Made by a program: the position numbers and the translations under genes. The notes below the pieces were generated by a model. That model was not told where the DNA came from. It ran no database searches and was given only the letters and a program-made list of their open reading frames with translations. Positions 24,184-32,133 of a stretch of 48,848 nucleotides of DNA are shown in pieces (position 1 is the first letter of the stretch; each line of letters opens with the position of its first letter). This stretch comes from Burkholderia sp. S171 (GTDB taxonomy: Bacteria; Pseudomonadota; Gammaproteobacteria; Burkholderiales; Burkholderiaceae), in contig NZ_LMUF01000043.1 in NCBI RefSeq assembly GCF_009766085.1, forward strand, positions 128,915-177,762, given 5' to 3'.

Positions 24184-25239
24184 TCACCGCGAGTGCGACT
24201 TGAACGCCTCACCGCCGATACCCGCGTGGTCGACCGCGGCGATGCGGTTGCGGCCATTGTCTTTCGCCTGATACAACTGGGCATCGACGAGATTGATGAA
24301 CGCCGTTGCATCCATTCGTTCGGTTGGCACGATCGTGCCAACCCCAAAGCTTGCTGTCACGCATTGGTTATGCGGTGAGCGGACATGCGCAATGGCTTCT
24401 TCCGATATCAGCGTGCGGCAGCGTTCGGCGATTCGGACGGCGTTTTCAGCAGGCGTGTTGGCGAGGACCAGAATGAACTCCTCGCCGCCGAAACGCGCAA
24501 GAAAGCTGCCCGGCCCTGCGGCTTCGCCCAGCACGCGGGCGACGCGTTTCAGGCACGTGTCGCCTTGCAGATGGCCATAGTAGTCGTTGTAAGACTTGAA
24601 GAAATCTATATCGACCATGATCAACGAAAGTGGCGTGCCCGCAGCTTTCGCTGCGGCCCATTCGCGTGCCATCACGCCGTCGAACATGCGGCGGTTACCG
24701 GCGTCGGTGAGGCTATCGTGGAATGACAGTCTTTCTAGTTCCTTTTGCAACTCCGCGAGCCTTTCTTCAGTGCGTTTGCGTTCACTGATATCGAACATGA
24801 ATCCGACCAGTGAGTCGACTTCGCCGTCGGCGTTGCGCACCACGTGCACGACATCGCGCAGCCACACGTAATTGCCATCGCGTGTGAGCGCGCGATAATC
24901 GGCTTCGTGGTCGGTGCCGGCCTTGGACTGCGCGACGCAGAAGTCGACAACCGATGCGCGGTCATCCGGATGCATACGCTCGGCCCAGTCGTTGACATCC
25001 TTCCAGCTCGACGGCGGCCAGCCTAGCAGCGCTTCGATCTGCGGGCCGATGTACGCAAATTGCATCGTCGCCCAGTCGATTTTCCAGGGGATCGCTTTGG
25101 TGGATTCGAGCAATGTCCGGTAAACGGCACTGTCGTCGTCGCCGAAAATTCGGGCGGGCGCGGCGGGGGTTTCGACGTGTGGCAGGAAGGCGGCCTTCGG
25201 GTTGCCTGGGGCGCTGTCCGGATTGTCTTGGCTAGTCAT
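24184..25239 (-). CDS. PAS-GGDEF diguanylate cyclase
   Basis: 351 residues from the ATG at 25239 (MTSQDNPDS); the reading frame continues upstream without a domain, and this start gives a natural N-terminus although its ribosome-binding site is weak. A PAS fold of the PAS_3 type covers about residues 38-155 (PWKIDWATMQFAYIGPQIEALLGW through VGFMFDISERKRTEE), then a short coiled coil, then GGDEF from about 172. The active-site motif is GGEEF (251-255), which is catalytic, making cyclic di-GMP from two GTP. The product-inhibition I-site RxxD is absent (AGPG occupies the position), so output may be unrestrained. No membrane segment; cytoplasmic sensor of redox or a small ligand. Confidence 0.92.
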   Translation of the reverse strand: MTSQDNPDSAPGNPKAAFLPHVETPAAPARIFGDDDSAVYRTLLESTKAIPWKIDWATMQFAYIGPQIEALLGWPPSSWKDVNDWAERMHPDDRASVVDFCVAQSKAGTDHEADYRALTRDGNYVWLRDVVHVVRNADGEVDSLVGFMFDISERKRTEERLAELQKELERLSFHDSLTDAGNRRMFDGVMAREWAAAKAAGTPLSLIMVDIDFFKSYNDYYGHLQGDTCLKRVARVLGEAAGPGSFLARFGGEEFILVLANTPAENAVRIAERCRTLISEEAIAHVRSPHNQCVTASFGVGTIVPTERMDATAFINLVDAQLYQAKDNGRNRIAAVDHAGIGGEAFKSHSR

Positions 25240-25545
25240 AGGGCGGCGGTTTCTATTTTTTGCTTCACGGTTGCGGGAATTGCCTGACGCTTTCGTCAGC
25301 AGCGTACACGTGTTTGTTGACAAGGTAAGCCTGCGTCGTCTCAGCGCGACTTGAAGAATGTACACCCTCTATTATATTGAGCACACGCCTGAGAAAGCGC
25401 TTGGCGTCGCATTCTATCGCGCCGTTTTTAACCGGTTTGTCGAGTGCGCCATACCCGTCGCCAGCCCGCCACAATTCACGGTGCACCTGACGGGCGTATT
25501 GAACATCGCGTCGAGATGCCTCTAATCACTGCAATAGGTCGAGAT

Positions 25546-25586
25546 GGAATAGACACCGCCCCCGGACGGAGGGCGGTGTCTATTCC
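25546..25586. repeat. perfect 16-bp inverted repeat
   Basis: GGAATAGACACCGCCC and its exact complement GGGCGGTGTCTATTCC flank a 9-base loop. There is no T-tract on either strand, and it lies about 200 bp from the nearest stop, so an ordinary terminator is not the obvious reading. Possible roles are a bidirectional rho-independent-like barrier, a protein-binding site or the end of a mobile or REP-like element. Confidence 0.85.
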
Positions 25587-25731
25587 AACGCGTACTTACC
25601 ACTCCTCTCAGGCGCTCGTGTCTCGTCAGAACGAACGCTATGCGCGTGACAGCTAAGGAGTGCGCTTACAGCGGTGCTAGTACGCAAGGCTAACAGTTGC
25701 GGATAACTATCTCGGTCACCCAAGCATGAAT

Positions 25732-25765
25732 CAACCCCAGCGCGGTCGGAACCGCGCTGGGGTTG
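25732..25765 (-). terminator. hairpin after the lipoprotein gene
   Basis: CAACCCCAGCGCGGT and ACCGCGCTGGGGTTG pair perfectly (15 bp) around a 4-base loop, 20 bp after the lipoprotein stop. The GC-rich stem ends in AACC/GGTT but no long T-run follows. Position makes a terminator or 3' stabiliser the best reading. Confidence 0.7.
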
Positions 25766-25785
25766 TGGTCATTCAAGCACTGTTG

Positions 25786-27519
25786 TTACTGGTTGTTGAT
25801 ATTGTTCGGCGCCTTAGGCAATGCTTTGCTCGAAGTCAGCATCACGTTGCCGATCTGCCGGTAGTTCAAGAGGTTAGTGTTGGGCGACTGCACTCCGTAA
25901 CCCGCAAATGTCATGCTCAGGTGCGTTGCGTCTATCTGCGTCGCAGTCGGAGCATACAGGCGCTGTGCAAACCATGTCTGCGTCGGGATGATTGGCGCAT
26001 TCGCGGGAACTGTGACCGTCGCCTTCGAACCGCCCTGGTTGGTCGTCGTGATCGAATTTATCGAAGCGATCGGGCTATTGATGTCGTTGTAGACCGTCCA
26101 CGTCTTCAGGTCGTTCGATTCCGCATAGCCAATGTAATGAAACGCGTCCGAGTCGCCGTCAAGGCAGTTGCCACCCGAGAAGTACAGACCCCAACGGCTG
26201 CCGTCGCCGTTGATGTCGATCAGCGTGCCACGAGGGCTAATCCAGCGAGTCCCGTTGTAGTCGACCGTGGTCGGATCGTTCAGGCCAGCAACTACGCCTG
26301 CATCCGTGAAGTTGACGCCGTCGGTCGTGGTGGCGAGCCGCACGTTGGATATGTCGTGGTTTGTGTTGCCGCTGAAGGGCGCTCGCGTGCATTGGCTCGC
26401 AACCGGCATGGCCGTCGAGCCCGTGTTGTCGCCGTTCAGGATCTTCTGAACATACATCACAGTGGTTGGCTTGGTCGGATCGGTGTTGGGCACCACCGCC
26501 ATGATGCCGTCCGGGTTCAGCAGGCCCGTGGTCTGTTGAACTTTGAACGGCGTGGCCGTGCCGGGGGTATTGGTAGTCGCGGTGGCAATCGACGCGATGT
26601 CCGCGGCGCCGACAGTCGAGGCGTTGGTGTTCCAGATCGGGAACTTGTTGCTGGCGAATGGCAGGGAAATCACGTTCAGCGGCGCCACGTCGACCTTTGC
26701 CGGATCGCGGTTGAGCGTGTAAAGCATCTGGCCCGTCGCGGCTGCCGTGCCCGGCAACTGCAGGATCGAAGCGTGTCCCCAGCCGTTATCCGCCGTGGTC
26801 GCGCTGTTGGTGCCGGTCACCGCTGAAGGACAGAGCGTAGGGTTTAGCTCAAGCACGTTCTGCATGAAAAACCAGGTCTTGCCGTTGTCGTCCGATTCTG
26901 CCGCCACCACGGATTCGTCGAGATCCTTCGGACGCCAGTCGAACAGCCCGATGATCGGCGCTGTGGTGCCGGTGGTGTTCGTGTTCGGTACGGTGGTGAG
27001 ATTGCTGCTATAGACCAACGGGAAGTAGAACGGCGCCATGTTGACCATTGGATCGGTCGGCGGAATGACGAACTTCGAGCCCGTGGCGTAGCTCTTGTGG
27101 ACTGCCGGTGCGACCGAGAAATCGCAGAAGCCGGCGGCAGGGTCCGGCACGGTGCCCGTCGTGACGAATGGGTTGGCGACGTTCTGCGTGTTCTTCGGAT
27201 CGAGCGCGAGATCCGCGAGGGTGAACGGCGTTGCGCCCGCACCCTTGCCAATTGAGGTGCCGACATTGATCTGTGCAGCTGTGGGCTGTACGCCGCTGTC
27301 GAGTGACCACTTCACGCTTGCGGCGACAACTGGCGCTGACGCTCCGCCGGGCGCGGATGCGCCGCCTGGAGCGGAAGCGCCCCCGGGCGCCGATGCACCC
27401 GCGGGCGCCGATGCGCCGTTCGGGCTTGAATTATTGTTGCTATTGCCGCCGCCGCAGGCTGCGAGCAGCGCGCTCGCGAGCGTAAGCGTGGACAACGTAA
27501 CTAGTGAAAGTACCTTCAT
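25786..27519 (-). CDS. large lipoprotein with Gly-Ala-Ser-Pro repeat linker and propeller-like domain
   Basis: 577 residues from the ATG at 27519, which follows GGGGGAAAC. A lipoprotein signal ends ASALLAAC (Cys 22). Next come a Gly/Asn spacer and a linker with about four GGASAP units (residues 35-63), then about 500 residues without Cys clusters. Blocks such as WRPKDLDESVVAAESDDNGKTW, NPDGIMAVVP, ISNVRLATTTDGVNF and GDGSRWGLYFSGGN look like the bladed, Asp-box-like repeats of five-bladed glycosidase or sialidase-like propellers. I cannot assign an enzyme. It should be exposed on the outer membrane. It is divergent from the Fur-family gene, with a perfect inverted repeat 57 bp upstream of its start. 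Confidence 0.72.
   Translation of the reverse strand: MKVLSLVTLSTLTLASALLAACGGGNSNNNSSPNGASAPAGASAPGGASAPGGASAPGGASAPVVAASVKWSLDSGVQPTAAQINVGTSIGKGAGATPFTLADLALDPKNTQNVANPFVTTGTVPDPAAGFCDFSVAPAVHKSYATGSKFVIPPTDPMVNMAPFYFPLVYSSNLTTVPNTNTTGTTAPIIGLFDWRPKDLDESVVAAESDDNGKTWFFMQNVLELNPTLCPSAVTGTNSATTADNGWGHASILQLPGTAAATGQMLYTLNRDPAKVDVAPLNVISLPFASNKFPIWNTNASTVGAADIASIATATTNTPGTATPFKVQQTTGLLNPDGIMAVVPNTDPTKPTTVMYVQKILNGDNTGSTAMPVASQCTRAPFSGNTNHDISNVRLATTTDGVNFTDAGVVAGLNDPTTVDYNGTRWISPRGTLIDINGDGSRWGLYFSGGNCLDGDSDAFHYIGYAESNDLKTWTVYNDINSPIASINSITTTNQGGSKATVTVPANAPIIPTQTWFAQRLYAPTATQIDATHLSMTFAGYGVQSPNTNLLNYRQIGNVMLTSSKALPKAPNNINNQ
27331..27417 (-). repeat. 18-bp coding repeat (GGASAP units)
   Basis: Four to five tandem hexapeptide units (Gly-Gly-Ala-Ser-Ala-Pro) directly after the lipid anchor. 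They form a flexible tether. The DNA copies are close to identical, so the unit number may vary between strains. Confidence 0.8.
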
Positions 27520-27575
27520 GTTTCCCCCGGTCTCCTGGATTGACAAACGAATTGACCAAATACGAGTCGATACTT

Positions 27576-27600
27576 GCGAGTCCTCGTGGCGAGGACTCGC
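27576..27600. promoter_or_regulatory. perfect 10-bp inverted repeat upstream of the lipoprotein gene
   Basis: GCGAGTCCTC and GAGGACTCGC flank GTGGC. It is 57 bp from the lipoprotein start and would either form a hairpin in the 5' leader or act as an operator. Confidence 0.6.
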
Positions 27601-27792
27601 GGACATCTGGAACGCTTGGGACCCTGTCGGCGCAGGGATCGGTGAGGCCTCGACCGCGACGAGCAGTGGAGGGCCGTCATGCAGACCCCGATGCTCGGCC
27701 GACCCCACAGAAAAGTGACCGGATTGTGCAGAGGGTGCGTGTCATCAAGAAGTGCTGTTTCTTACGTTCATAAATTTTGAGGACCGGAGCTG

Positions 27793-27811
27793 GCTTAAGC
27801 ATTCCTTAAGC
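27793..27811. promoter_or_regulatory. inverted repeat GCTTAAG-N5-CTTAAGC
   Basis: A perfect 7-bp inverted repeat, with T-N11-A spacing inside, midway between the lipoprotein and Fur-family genes. Candidate operator; the cognate protein is not evident. Confidence 0.45.
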
Positions 27812-27921
27812 TAACTTGGCATAGCCTGTTGGGGCCGAGATCTGCCGCGCGAAGGGTCTCCTGTGCCCGTCTGATCCGCTCCTTCGTCACTCGCATGGCT
27901 AGGTCGTTGGCGTAACTACAA

Positions 27922-27936
27922 CGAATAATTAATTCG
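27922..27936. promoter_or_regulatory. AT-rich palindrome upstream of the Fur-family gene
   Basis: CGAAT-AATTA-ATTCG, an AT-rich odd-length palindrome of the general shape bound by Fur-family proteins, about 180 bp before the regulator start. Candidate autoregulatory site. Confidence 0.4.
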
Positions 27937-28112
27937 CAATCCAAACTGTATATTTTTCATTTACTTACGTCCTGCCGGCTATCGGTCGTCACCAAGATGC
28001 TAGTTGTTCTGCCCCACTCAATGCCAATTCAAATAAACGCCGAGTCGTACAAGCGAAAGCGATCCATCCATCGGGCCTTTTGCCGGGCCGGTGGTGAGAT
28101 GGGAATTTAGAA

Positions 28113-28568
28113 ATGCCTTTCGACGTCGCCGAGGAACTACGAAGCGTAGGATTGCGGGCGACCGTGCCGAGAATGAAAGTGCTGTCGTTTTTCCGCGATG
28201 AACAGCAAAGGCATTTCACTGCCGACGATGTGTGCCGGCATGTCGCCGACGAGAAGCTCCACATCAGCTTCGGGAGCATCTATCGTGTGCTCCAGCAGTT
28301 TGTTGATGCAAAGATACTGCGCAGCGGCACGTTGCACTCGACCAAGATCGTGTACGAGTTGAACAACGGCCCGGACCATGACCACGCCATTTGCATGAGC
28401 TGCGGGAAGATTGAGGAATTTCACGATTCCGTATTCGACGCGAGGCAAAAGGAAATCGGCGAAAGCGTGGGCTTTTCAATCGTGGGACGGCAATTGGTGC
28501 TGCACGGGTATTGCCACAATTGCCGCACGATGGCGCCGAAGTCCACGGATGAATCGGACAAGGGGTAG
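28113..28568 (+). CDS. Fur-family transcriptional regulator
   Basis: 151 residues, normal Fur length. The N-terminal winged helix includes LRATVPRMKVLSFF and the recognition helix ISFGSIYRVLQQFVDAKIL. The C-terminal dimerisation and metal domain shows HDHAICMSCGKIEEF, with H89 and H91 near C94 and C97, and a second Cys pair C134/C137 (HGYCHNC) for structural zinc. It reports iron, zinc or peroxide to promoters; the sequence alone does not say which. Next downstream on the same strand, 280 bp away, is the TonB-dependent receptor operon, so metal control of that operon is a fair inference. It may be a specialised paralogue of the housekeeping Fur. Confidence 0.93.
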   Translation: MPFDVAEELRSVGLRATVPRMKVLSFFRDEQQRHFTADDVCRHVADEKLHISFGSIYRVLQQFVDAKILRSGTLHSTKIVYELNNGPDHDHAICMSCGKIEEFHDSVFDARQKEIGESVGFSIVGRQLVLHGYCHNCRTMAPKSTDESDKG

Positions 28569-28674
28569 AGCATTCAACGCCCAGGCTCCCGGCCTTCAAG
28601 GCTTCGTGGCAACCGGCGTGTGTTTTCAACCAGATGCGTCTGGTTAATGGCTCGATTGTCCGGTAGTCCGTAGG

Positions 28675-28694
28675 GAAATTCCGCATGAAATTTC
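28675..28694. promoter_or_regulatory. inverted repeat upstream of the receptor gene
   Basis: GAAATT-N8-AATTTC in the 280-bp gap between the Fur-family gene and the TonB-dependent receptor. One of two candidate Fur-family sites there. Confidence 0.35.
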
Positions 28695-28725
28695 GAAGCA
28701 AAACTACTCGTGCGACGGAACGTTA

Positions 28726-28740
28726 TGCATTCGTAATGCA
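28726..28740. promoter_or_regulatory. palindrome TGCATT-CGT-AATGCA upstream of the receptor gene
   Basis: A perfect 6-bp inverted repeat with a 3-base centre, extended by partial symmetry (GTTATGCATT and AATGCAACG), 109 bp before the receptor start. Size and AT-rich arms fit a Fur-family box better than a response-regulator direct repeat. Confidence 0.5.
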
Positions 28741-28848
28741 ACGCTTAAGTTCGTAAGATGGGCATCACCACCGGTTAATGTGCTGTCTCTAAGATGCGCC
28801 TTGTCAACTTCCATTCAGACGGAAATCTAAAACAAGGACGCGTCAAAA

Positions 28849-31020
28849 ATGCAACGGGTACGTTCACGGTTTCGCCAGAAACCACTCGCGCATATCGTTC
28901 TCGCATCGCTCTGCGCAACGGCTGCCCAAGTTTCTCATGCGCAGGCTTCAGGCGATCTTGGTGCGGTGCAAAGCACCGCGACGTCCAACTCGTCCGGCGG
29001 CGGTTCTGCGCCAGGCAACCCGCAGTCGGCGCCGGCACAGGCGCCCACGCAAGGCTCGCTGACAGCGGACGAACCGCAATCGATCATCAGCCGGCACTAT
29101 ATCCAGAACAGCACCGCACCCACGGCTAACTACAGCGATATCGTCCAGATCGCACCGAGCGTGAACAGCGTCAACCCGAACGGCGCGGGCTTGATGGAAT
29201 CACAGAGCTTGTCGATTCGCGGTTTCCAGGACGGTCAGTTCAACGTGACATTCGACGGCATTCCGTTCGGCGATTCCAACGACTTCACGCACCATTCCAC
29301 ATCGTTTTTTACGTCGCAGAATATTGGCGGCATCAACGTCGACCGCGGCCCGGGTGACGCATCGCAGATCGGCTTCGCGACCTTCGGCGGCACGATTGCC
29401 GTCCAGTCACGCGAGCCGTCCATGACCCCGTTGGTGTCTCTCCTGGGATCATACGGCAGCTTCGACACGTGGCTCACAGGCGCGGAATTCAATACCGGCG
29501 ACATGCAGCAGTGGGGCGACGCACGCGCCATGGTTGGCTACAGCCATACCAGCAGCGACGGTTATCTCACCAACGCCTCGCAACGCCGCGACAACATCTT
29601 TTTCAAGCTGGAGAAGCCGATCGGCGACGACACCCTCGTCACCGTGTACGCGAACTACAACCGCATCCACCAGAACGTACCGCTAGGTGCGACCGCGGCG
29701 CAGATTCATCAGTTCGGTCCGAATTTCGGACTGAGCAGCGATCCGACCAGTCAGTCCTATTCGGGCTACAACTTCGACCGGATCAACACGGACATGGAAT
29801 ACATCGATGTCCAGACCCGTATTGCCGAGTGGAAGATCGAGAACAAGCTCTATACCTACGGGTATTACCACGACGGGTTCAACGGAATGGACCCGAATGG
29901 CGAGACCCCGAACGGCACCAGCTTCGGCGCGAATGACGTGCCGGGCCAGCAGATGGCCAACAACTACCGCGCGTTCGGCGACATCGCAACAGCGGAGCGC
30001 AAGGTCGGTCCGGGTACGCTGCAATTTGGCGGGTGGCTTACGCATCAGTCGAACTTCCGGGACAACATGAACGTGGATGATTCACTGAATTTTGCGCTCC
30101 AGACGCTTAATTTCACGATGAACGACACCTTGCTCACGTTCGAACCCTACGTACAGTACGCGTGGGAGTTGCCCCTCGGATTGACGCTGACGCCGGGCCT
30201 CAAGTATGTGTCGTTCAATCGAAATATTGACGCGCCCGTGGACCAGGGCAGCGGCGTGCCGGTGAACTACAGCCACACCTGGACGAAGGTGCTTCCATCG
30301 GTAACGTTGCACGAGCAGATCAACTCGAACTGGAGCGCTTATGCGCAGTTCGCGCAGGGCTTTCTCGCGCCGAACCTGAACATTTTCTATGTCACGAATC
30401 CGTCGGGATCGAGCCAGCCCAGCCCGGAGCAGACCAATAACTATCAGATCGGCACGACTTATAAAAGCAAGCGGCTGACCGTATCCGCCGACCTGTATTA
30501 CATCGACTTCCTCAATGCCATCACGAGCCAGACGGTGGGCGGTAACACCACGTTCTCGAACGCAGGCGGCGCGGTGTACAAGGGCTTTGAATCGGAAGCG
30601 ACGTTCTACGCCGGACTTGGCTTCAGCCTGTACGGCAACCTGACGTTCAACTCAGCCAAGCAAAAAAGCACCGGCGACTGGATGCCGAATGCACCGCAAA
30701 GCACCGCGGCATTGGGCCTGCTTTACGAGCGCGGGCCGCTGAACGGATCGCTGATTACCAAGTTCGTGGGTCACCAGTTTGGTTCCACAGGCGACCAGCA
30801 ACCTGTCGGCGGTTTCACGGTGACGAACTTCGCTACCTCCTACACGATCAAGAATCTGGCGCCGTGGCTGCACAACACGCGCATTGGCCTTGAAGTAGAC
30901 AACATCTTTAACCGTACCAGCATCAACGCGCTTGCCGGGTTCACCGCTGCCGACAATACACCGCTGTACTGGACGATTCCGGGCCGCGCGATTATCGGCA
31001 CCGTGTCGACTGACTTTTAA
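28849..31020 (+). CDS. TonB-dependent outer-membrane receptor
   Basis: 723 residues with a signal peptide (cleavage near VSHAQA, residue 32). A low-complexity Ser/Gly/Pro/Gln linker (about 33-80) is followed by the plug domain (about 85-200: YSDIVQIAPSVNSVNPNG, LSIRGFQDGQFNVTFDGIPFGD, INVDRGPGDASQIGFATFGGTI) and a 22-strand barrel ending in Phe (IIGTVSTDF). The plug and barrel are complete. A classical TonB box is not obvious. It takes up a large or scarce ligand across the outer membrane at the expense of the proton motive force. Dedicated exbB, exbD and tonB genes and a secreted phosphodiesterase follow in the same operon. A phosphorus- or nucleotide-containing ligand is inferred from that enzyme, not from the receptor itself. 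Confidence 0.93.
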   Translation: MQRVRSRFRQKPLAHIVLASLCATAAQVSHAQASGDLGAVQSTATSNSSGGGSAPGNPQSAPAQAPTQGSLTADEPQSIISRHYIQNSTAPTANYSDIVQIAPSVNSVNPNGAGLMESQSLSIRGFQDGQFNVTFDGIPFGDSNDFTHHSTSFFTSQNIGGINVDRGPGDASQIGFATFGGTIAVQSREPSMTPLVSLLGSYGSFDTWLTGAEFNTGDMQQWGDARAMVGYSHTSSDGYLTNASQRRDNIFFKLEKPIGDDTLVTVYANYNRIHQNVPLGATAAQIHQFGPNFGLSSDPTSQSYSGYNFDRINTDMEYIDVQTRIAEWKIENKLYTYGYYHDGFNGMDPNGETPNGTSFGANDVPGQQMANNYRAFGDIATAERKVGPGTLQFGGWLTHQSNFRDNMNVDDSLNFALQTLNFTMNDTLLTFEPYVQYAWELPLGLTLTPGLKYVSFNRNIDAPVDQGSGVPVNYSHTWTKVLPSVTLHEQINSNWSAYAQFAQGFLAPNLNIFYVTNPSGSSQPSPEQTNNYQIGTTYKSKRLTVSADLYYIDFLNAITSQTVGGNTTFSNAGGAVYKGFESEATFYAGLGFSLYGNLTFNSAKQKSTGDWMPNAPQSTAALGLLYERGPLNGSLITKFVGHQFGSTGDQQPVGGFTVTNFATSYTIKNLAPWLHNTRIGLEVDNIFNRTSINALAGFTAADNTPLYWTIPGRAIIGTVSTDF

Positions 31021-31035
31021 AAGGAGTTTGCCTGC

Positions 31036-31731
31036 ATGACTTTCAACACGCTGCTGAACCTGGCCAACCATTCCGGAGGCGTTCTCTATGTCATCGCGGC
31101 GATGCTGTTTGTCGCGTTGACGATCATCATCGAACGCTCCTGGTTCCTGCACCGCGTCTCGGGCTGTGGGCACGCCGCGCTCCAGCAAATCGACCGTCTC
31201 GAGCAACTCGACACATCGACGCTTACCACGCTCGCCGATAAATATCGGGGCCTGCCGATCGGACGGCTCTTCTCGATGGCCGCACGCCTTCACGGCAAGC
31301 GGACGCGAGAAGAACTCGATGCGAGTTTCGAGGAAGTGATCATGCGTGAAGCGCCGCGTATCGACCGCTTACTGTGGGTGCTCGACACCATCGTCACGCT
31401 CGCGCCGCTACTTGGCCTGTTCGGCACGATCGTGGGAATGTTCAATGCATTCCAGGTGCTGTCGGACCCCGGCAACGCACCCACGCAAGTAACGGGCGGT
31501 GTGGCTGAAGCGTTGATCGCCACTGCGTCGGGGCTGTTTGTCGCGATGATCGGCCTCGTGTTTTTCAACGGACTGCACAACCGTGTGCGTGCAGTCGTGC
31601 ATCAGCTTGAAACGTTGAAGGCGGCACTCGTCAACCGGCTGACGAGCGGATCGCACGAGCAAGCGAAGGAGCCGAGAGAGGGCGCCGCGCCGCGCGCGGT
31701 GATTGGGAAACTTGCCTCGCAAGGGGCCTGA
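31036..31731 (+). CDS. exbB: ExbB-like proton channel subunit
   Basis: 231 residues of the MotA/TolQ/ExbB family. Three membrane segments: about 14-36 (VLYVIAAMLFVALTIIIERSW), about 117-139 (WVLDTIVTLAPLLGLFGTIVGMF) and about 158-180 (ATASGLFVAMIGLVFF). The signature LGLFGTIVGMFNAF is present. It starts 15 bp after the receptor stop, behind AAAAGGAG, and ends 2 bp before exbD. With ExbD it forms the proton-driven motor in the inner membrane that energises TonB. Having its own motor suggests that this receptor does not rely on the housekeeping TonB system. Confidence 0.93.
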   Translation: MTFNTLLNLANHSGGVLYVIAAMLFVALTIIIERSWFLHRVSGCGHAALQQIDRLEQLDTSTLTTLADKYRGLPIGRLFSMAARLHGKRTREELDASFEEVIMREAPRIDRLLWVLDTIVTLAPLLGLFGTIVGMFNAFQVLSDPGNAPTQVTGGVAEALIATASGLFVAMIGLVFFNGLHNRVRAVVHQLETLKAALVNRLTSGSHEQAKEPREGAAPRAVIGKLASQGA

Positions 31732-31733
31732 CA

Positions 31734-32132
31734 ATGAACTACTTCGAAGCGAAAAAAGCCCGGATCGAGATCATCCCGATGATCGACATCATGTTCTTCC
31801 TGCTGGTGTTCTTCATCATGATTACGCTGCACATGATTCCGAACGCCGGCCTGAAGACCCAGTTGCCGTCGAGTGCGAGCGCCCTCGCTTTGCCGCCGCC
31901 CAAGGTGATGGTCACGTTGGCCACCGACGGCAGCCTGTCGGTCGACGGCCATGCGCTGAAGCCGGCCCAGTTGACCGCGATGTTGTCGGCGCGGCCGGAT
32001 GCGTCGCATACGGTAGTGACGATCGCCGGATCGAAGGCGGCACAGATCCAGGACCTCGTCGCCGTGATGGATGCGTGCCGTGCAGCGGGTGTCTCGCAGA
32101 TCGCGCTTGCTGCGCAACCCGCGGCGAAGTGA
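31734..32132 (+). CDS. exbD: ExbD-like biopolymer transport protein
   Basis: 132 residues with a short cytoplasmic N-terminus, one membrane helix (about 17-37: MIDIMFFLLVFFIMITLHMI) carrying the essential Asp (D19 in IPMIDIMFF), and a periplasmic domain containing DGSLSVDGHALKP. All are standard for ExbD/TolR. It begins 2 bp after exbB and its stop is 1 bp before the tonB start. Its role is proton conduction together with ExbB. Confidence 0.93.
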   Translation: MNYFEAKKARIEIIPMIDIMFFLLVFFIMITLHMIPNAGLKTQLPSSASALALPPPKVMVTLATDGSLSVDGHALKPAQLTAMLSARPDASHTVVTIAGSKAAQIQDLVAVMDACRAAGVSQIALAAQPAAK

Positions 32133-32133
32133 T

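Larger units (their letters stand above)
25240..25785. other. 546-bp intergenic region with two strong palindromes
   Basis: It lies between the lipoprotein stop and the diguanylate cyclase start, both minus strand. It holds a perfect 16-bp inverted repeat (25546-25586) and a perfect 15-bp hairpin (25732-25765). Open frames in it have no motif. No promoter could be defined for the cyclase gene. Confidence 0.6.
27520..28112. other. 593-bp divergent intergenic region with several palindromes
   Basis: Shared upstream region of the lipoprotein (minus) and the Fur-family gene (plus). It contains three perfect inverted repeats (27576-27600, 27793-27811, 27922-27936). The part after 27730 is AT-rich. 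No convincing gene is present. Confidence 0.65.

Noticed and set aside
25546..25586. Reading the long palindrome as part of a CRISPR array or insertion-sequence end
   Set aside because: Only a single copy is present, with no regular spacers, no transposase and no target duplication.
28570..28848. Search for a PhoB box (CTGTCAT repeats spaced 11 bp) before the receptor operon
   Set aside because: Two CTGTC/TTGTC words exist near 28783 but are 18 bp apart, so they do not form a Pho box; phosphate control is therefore not supported by this promoter.
31602..32117. 171-codon minus-strand frame across exbB/exbD
   Set aside because: An antisense shadow with Arg/His-rich low-complexity composition.
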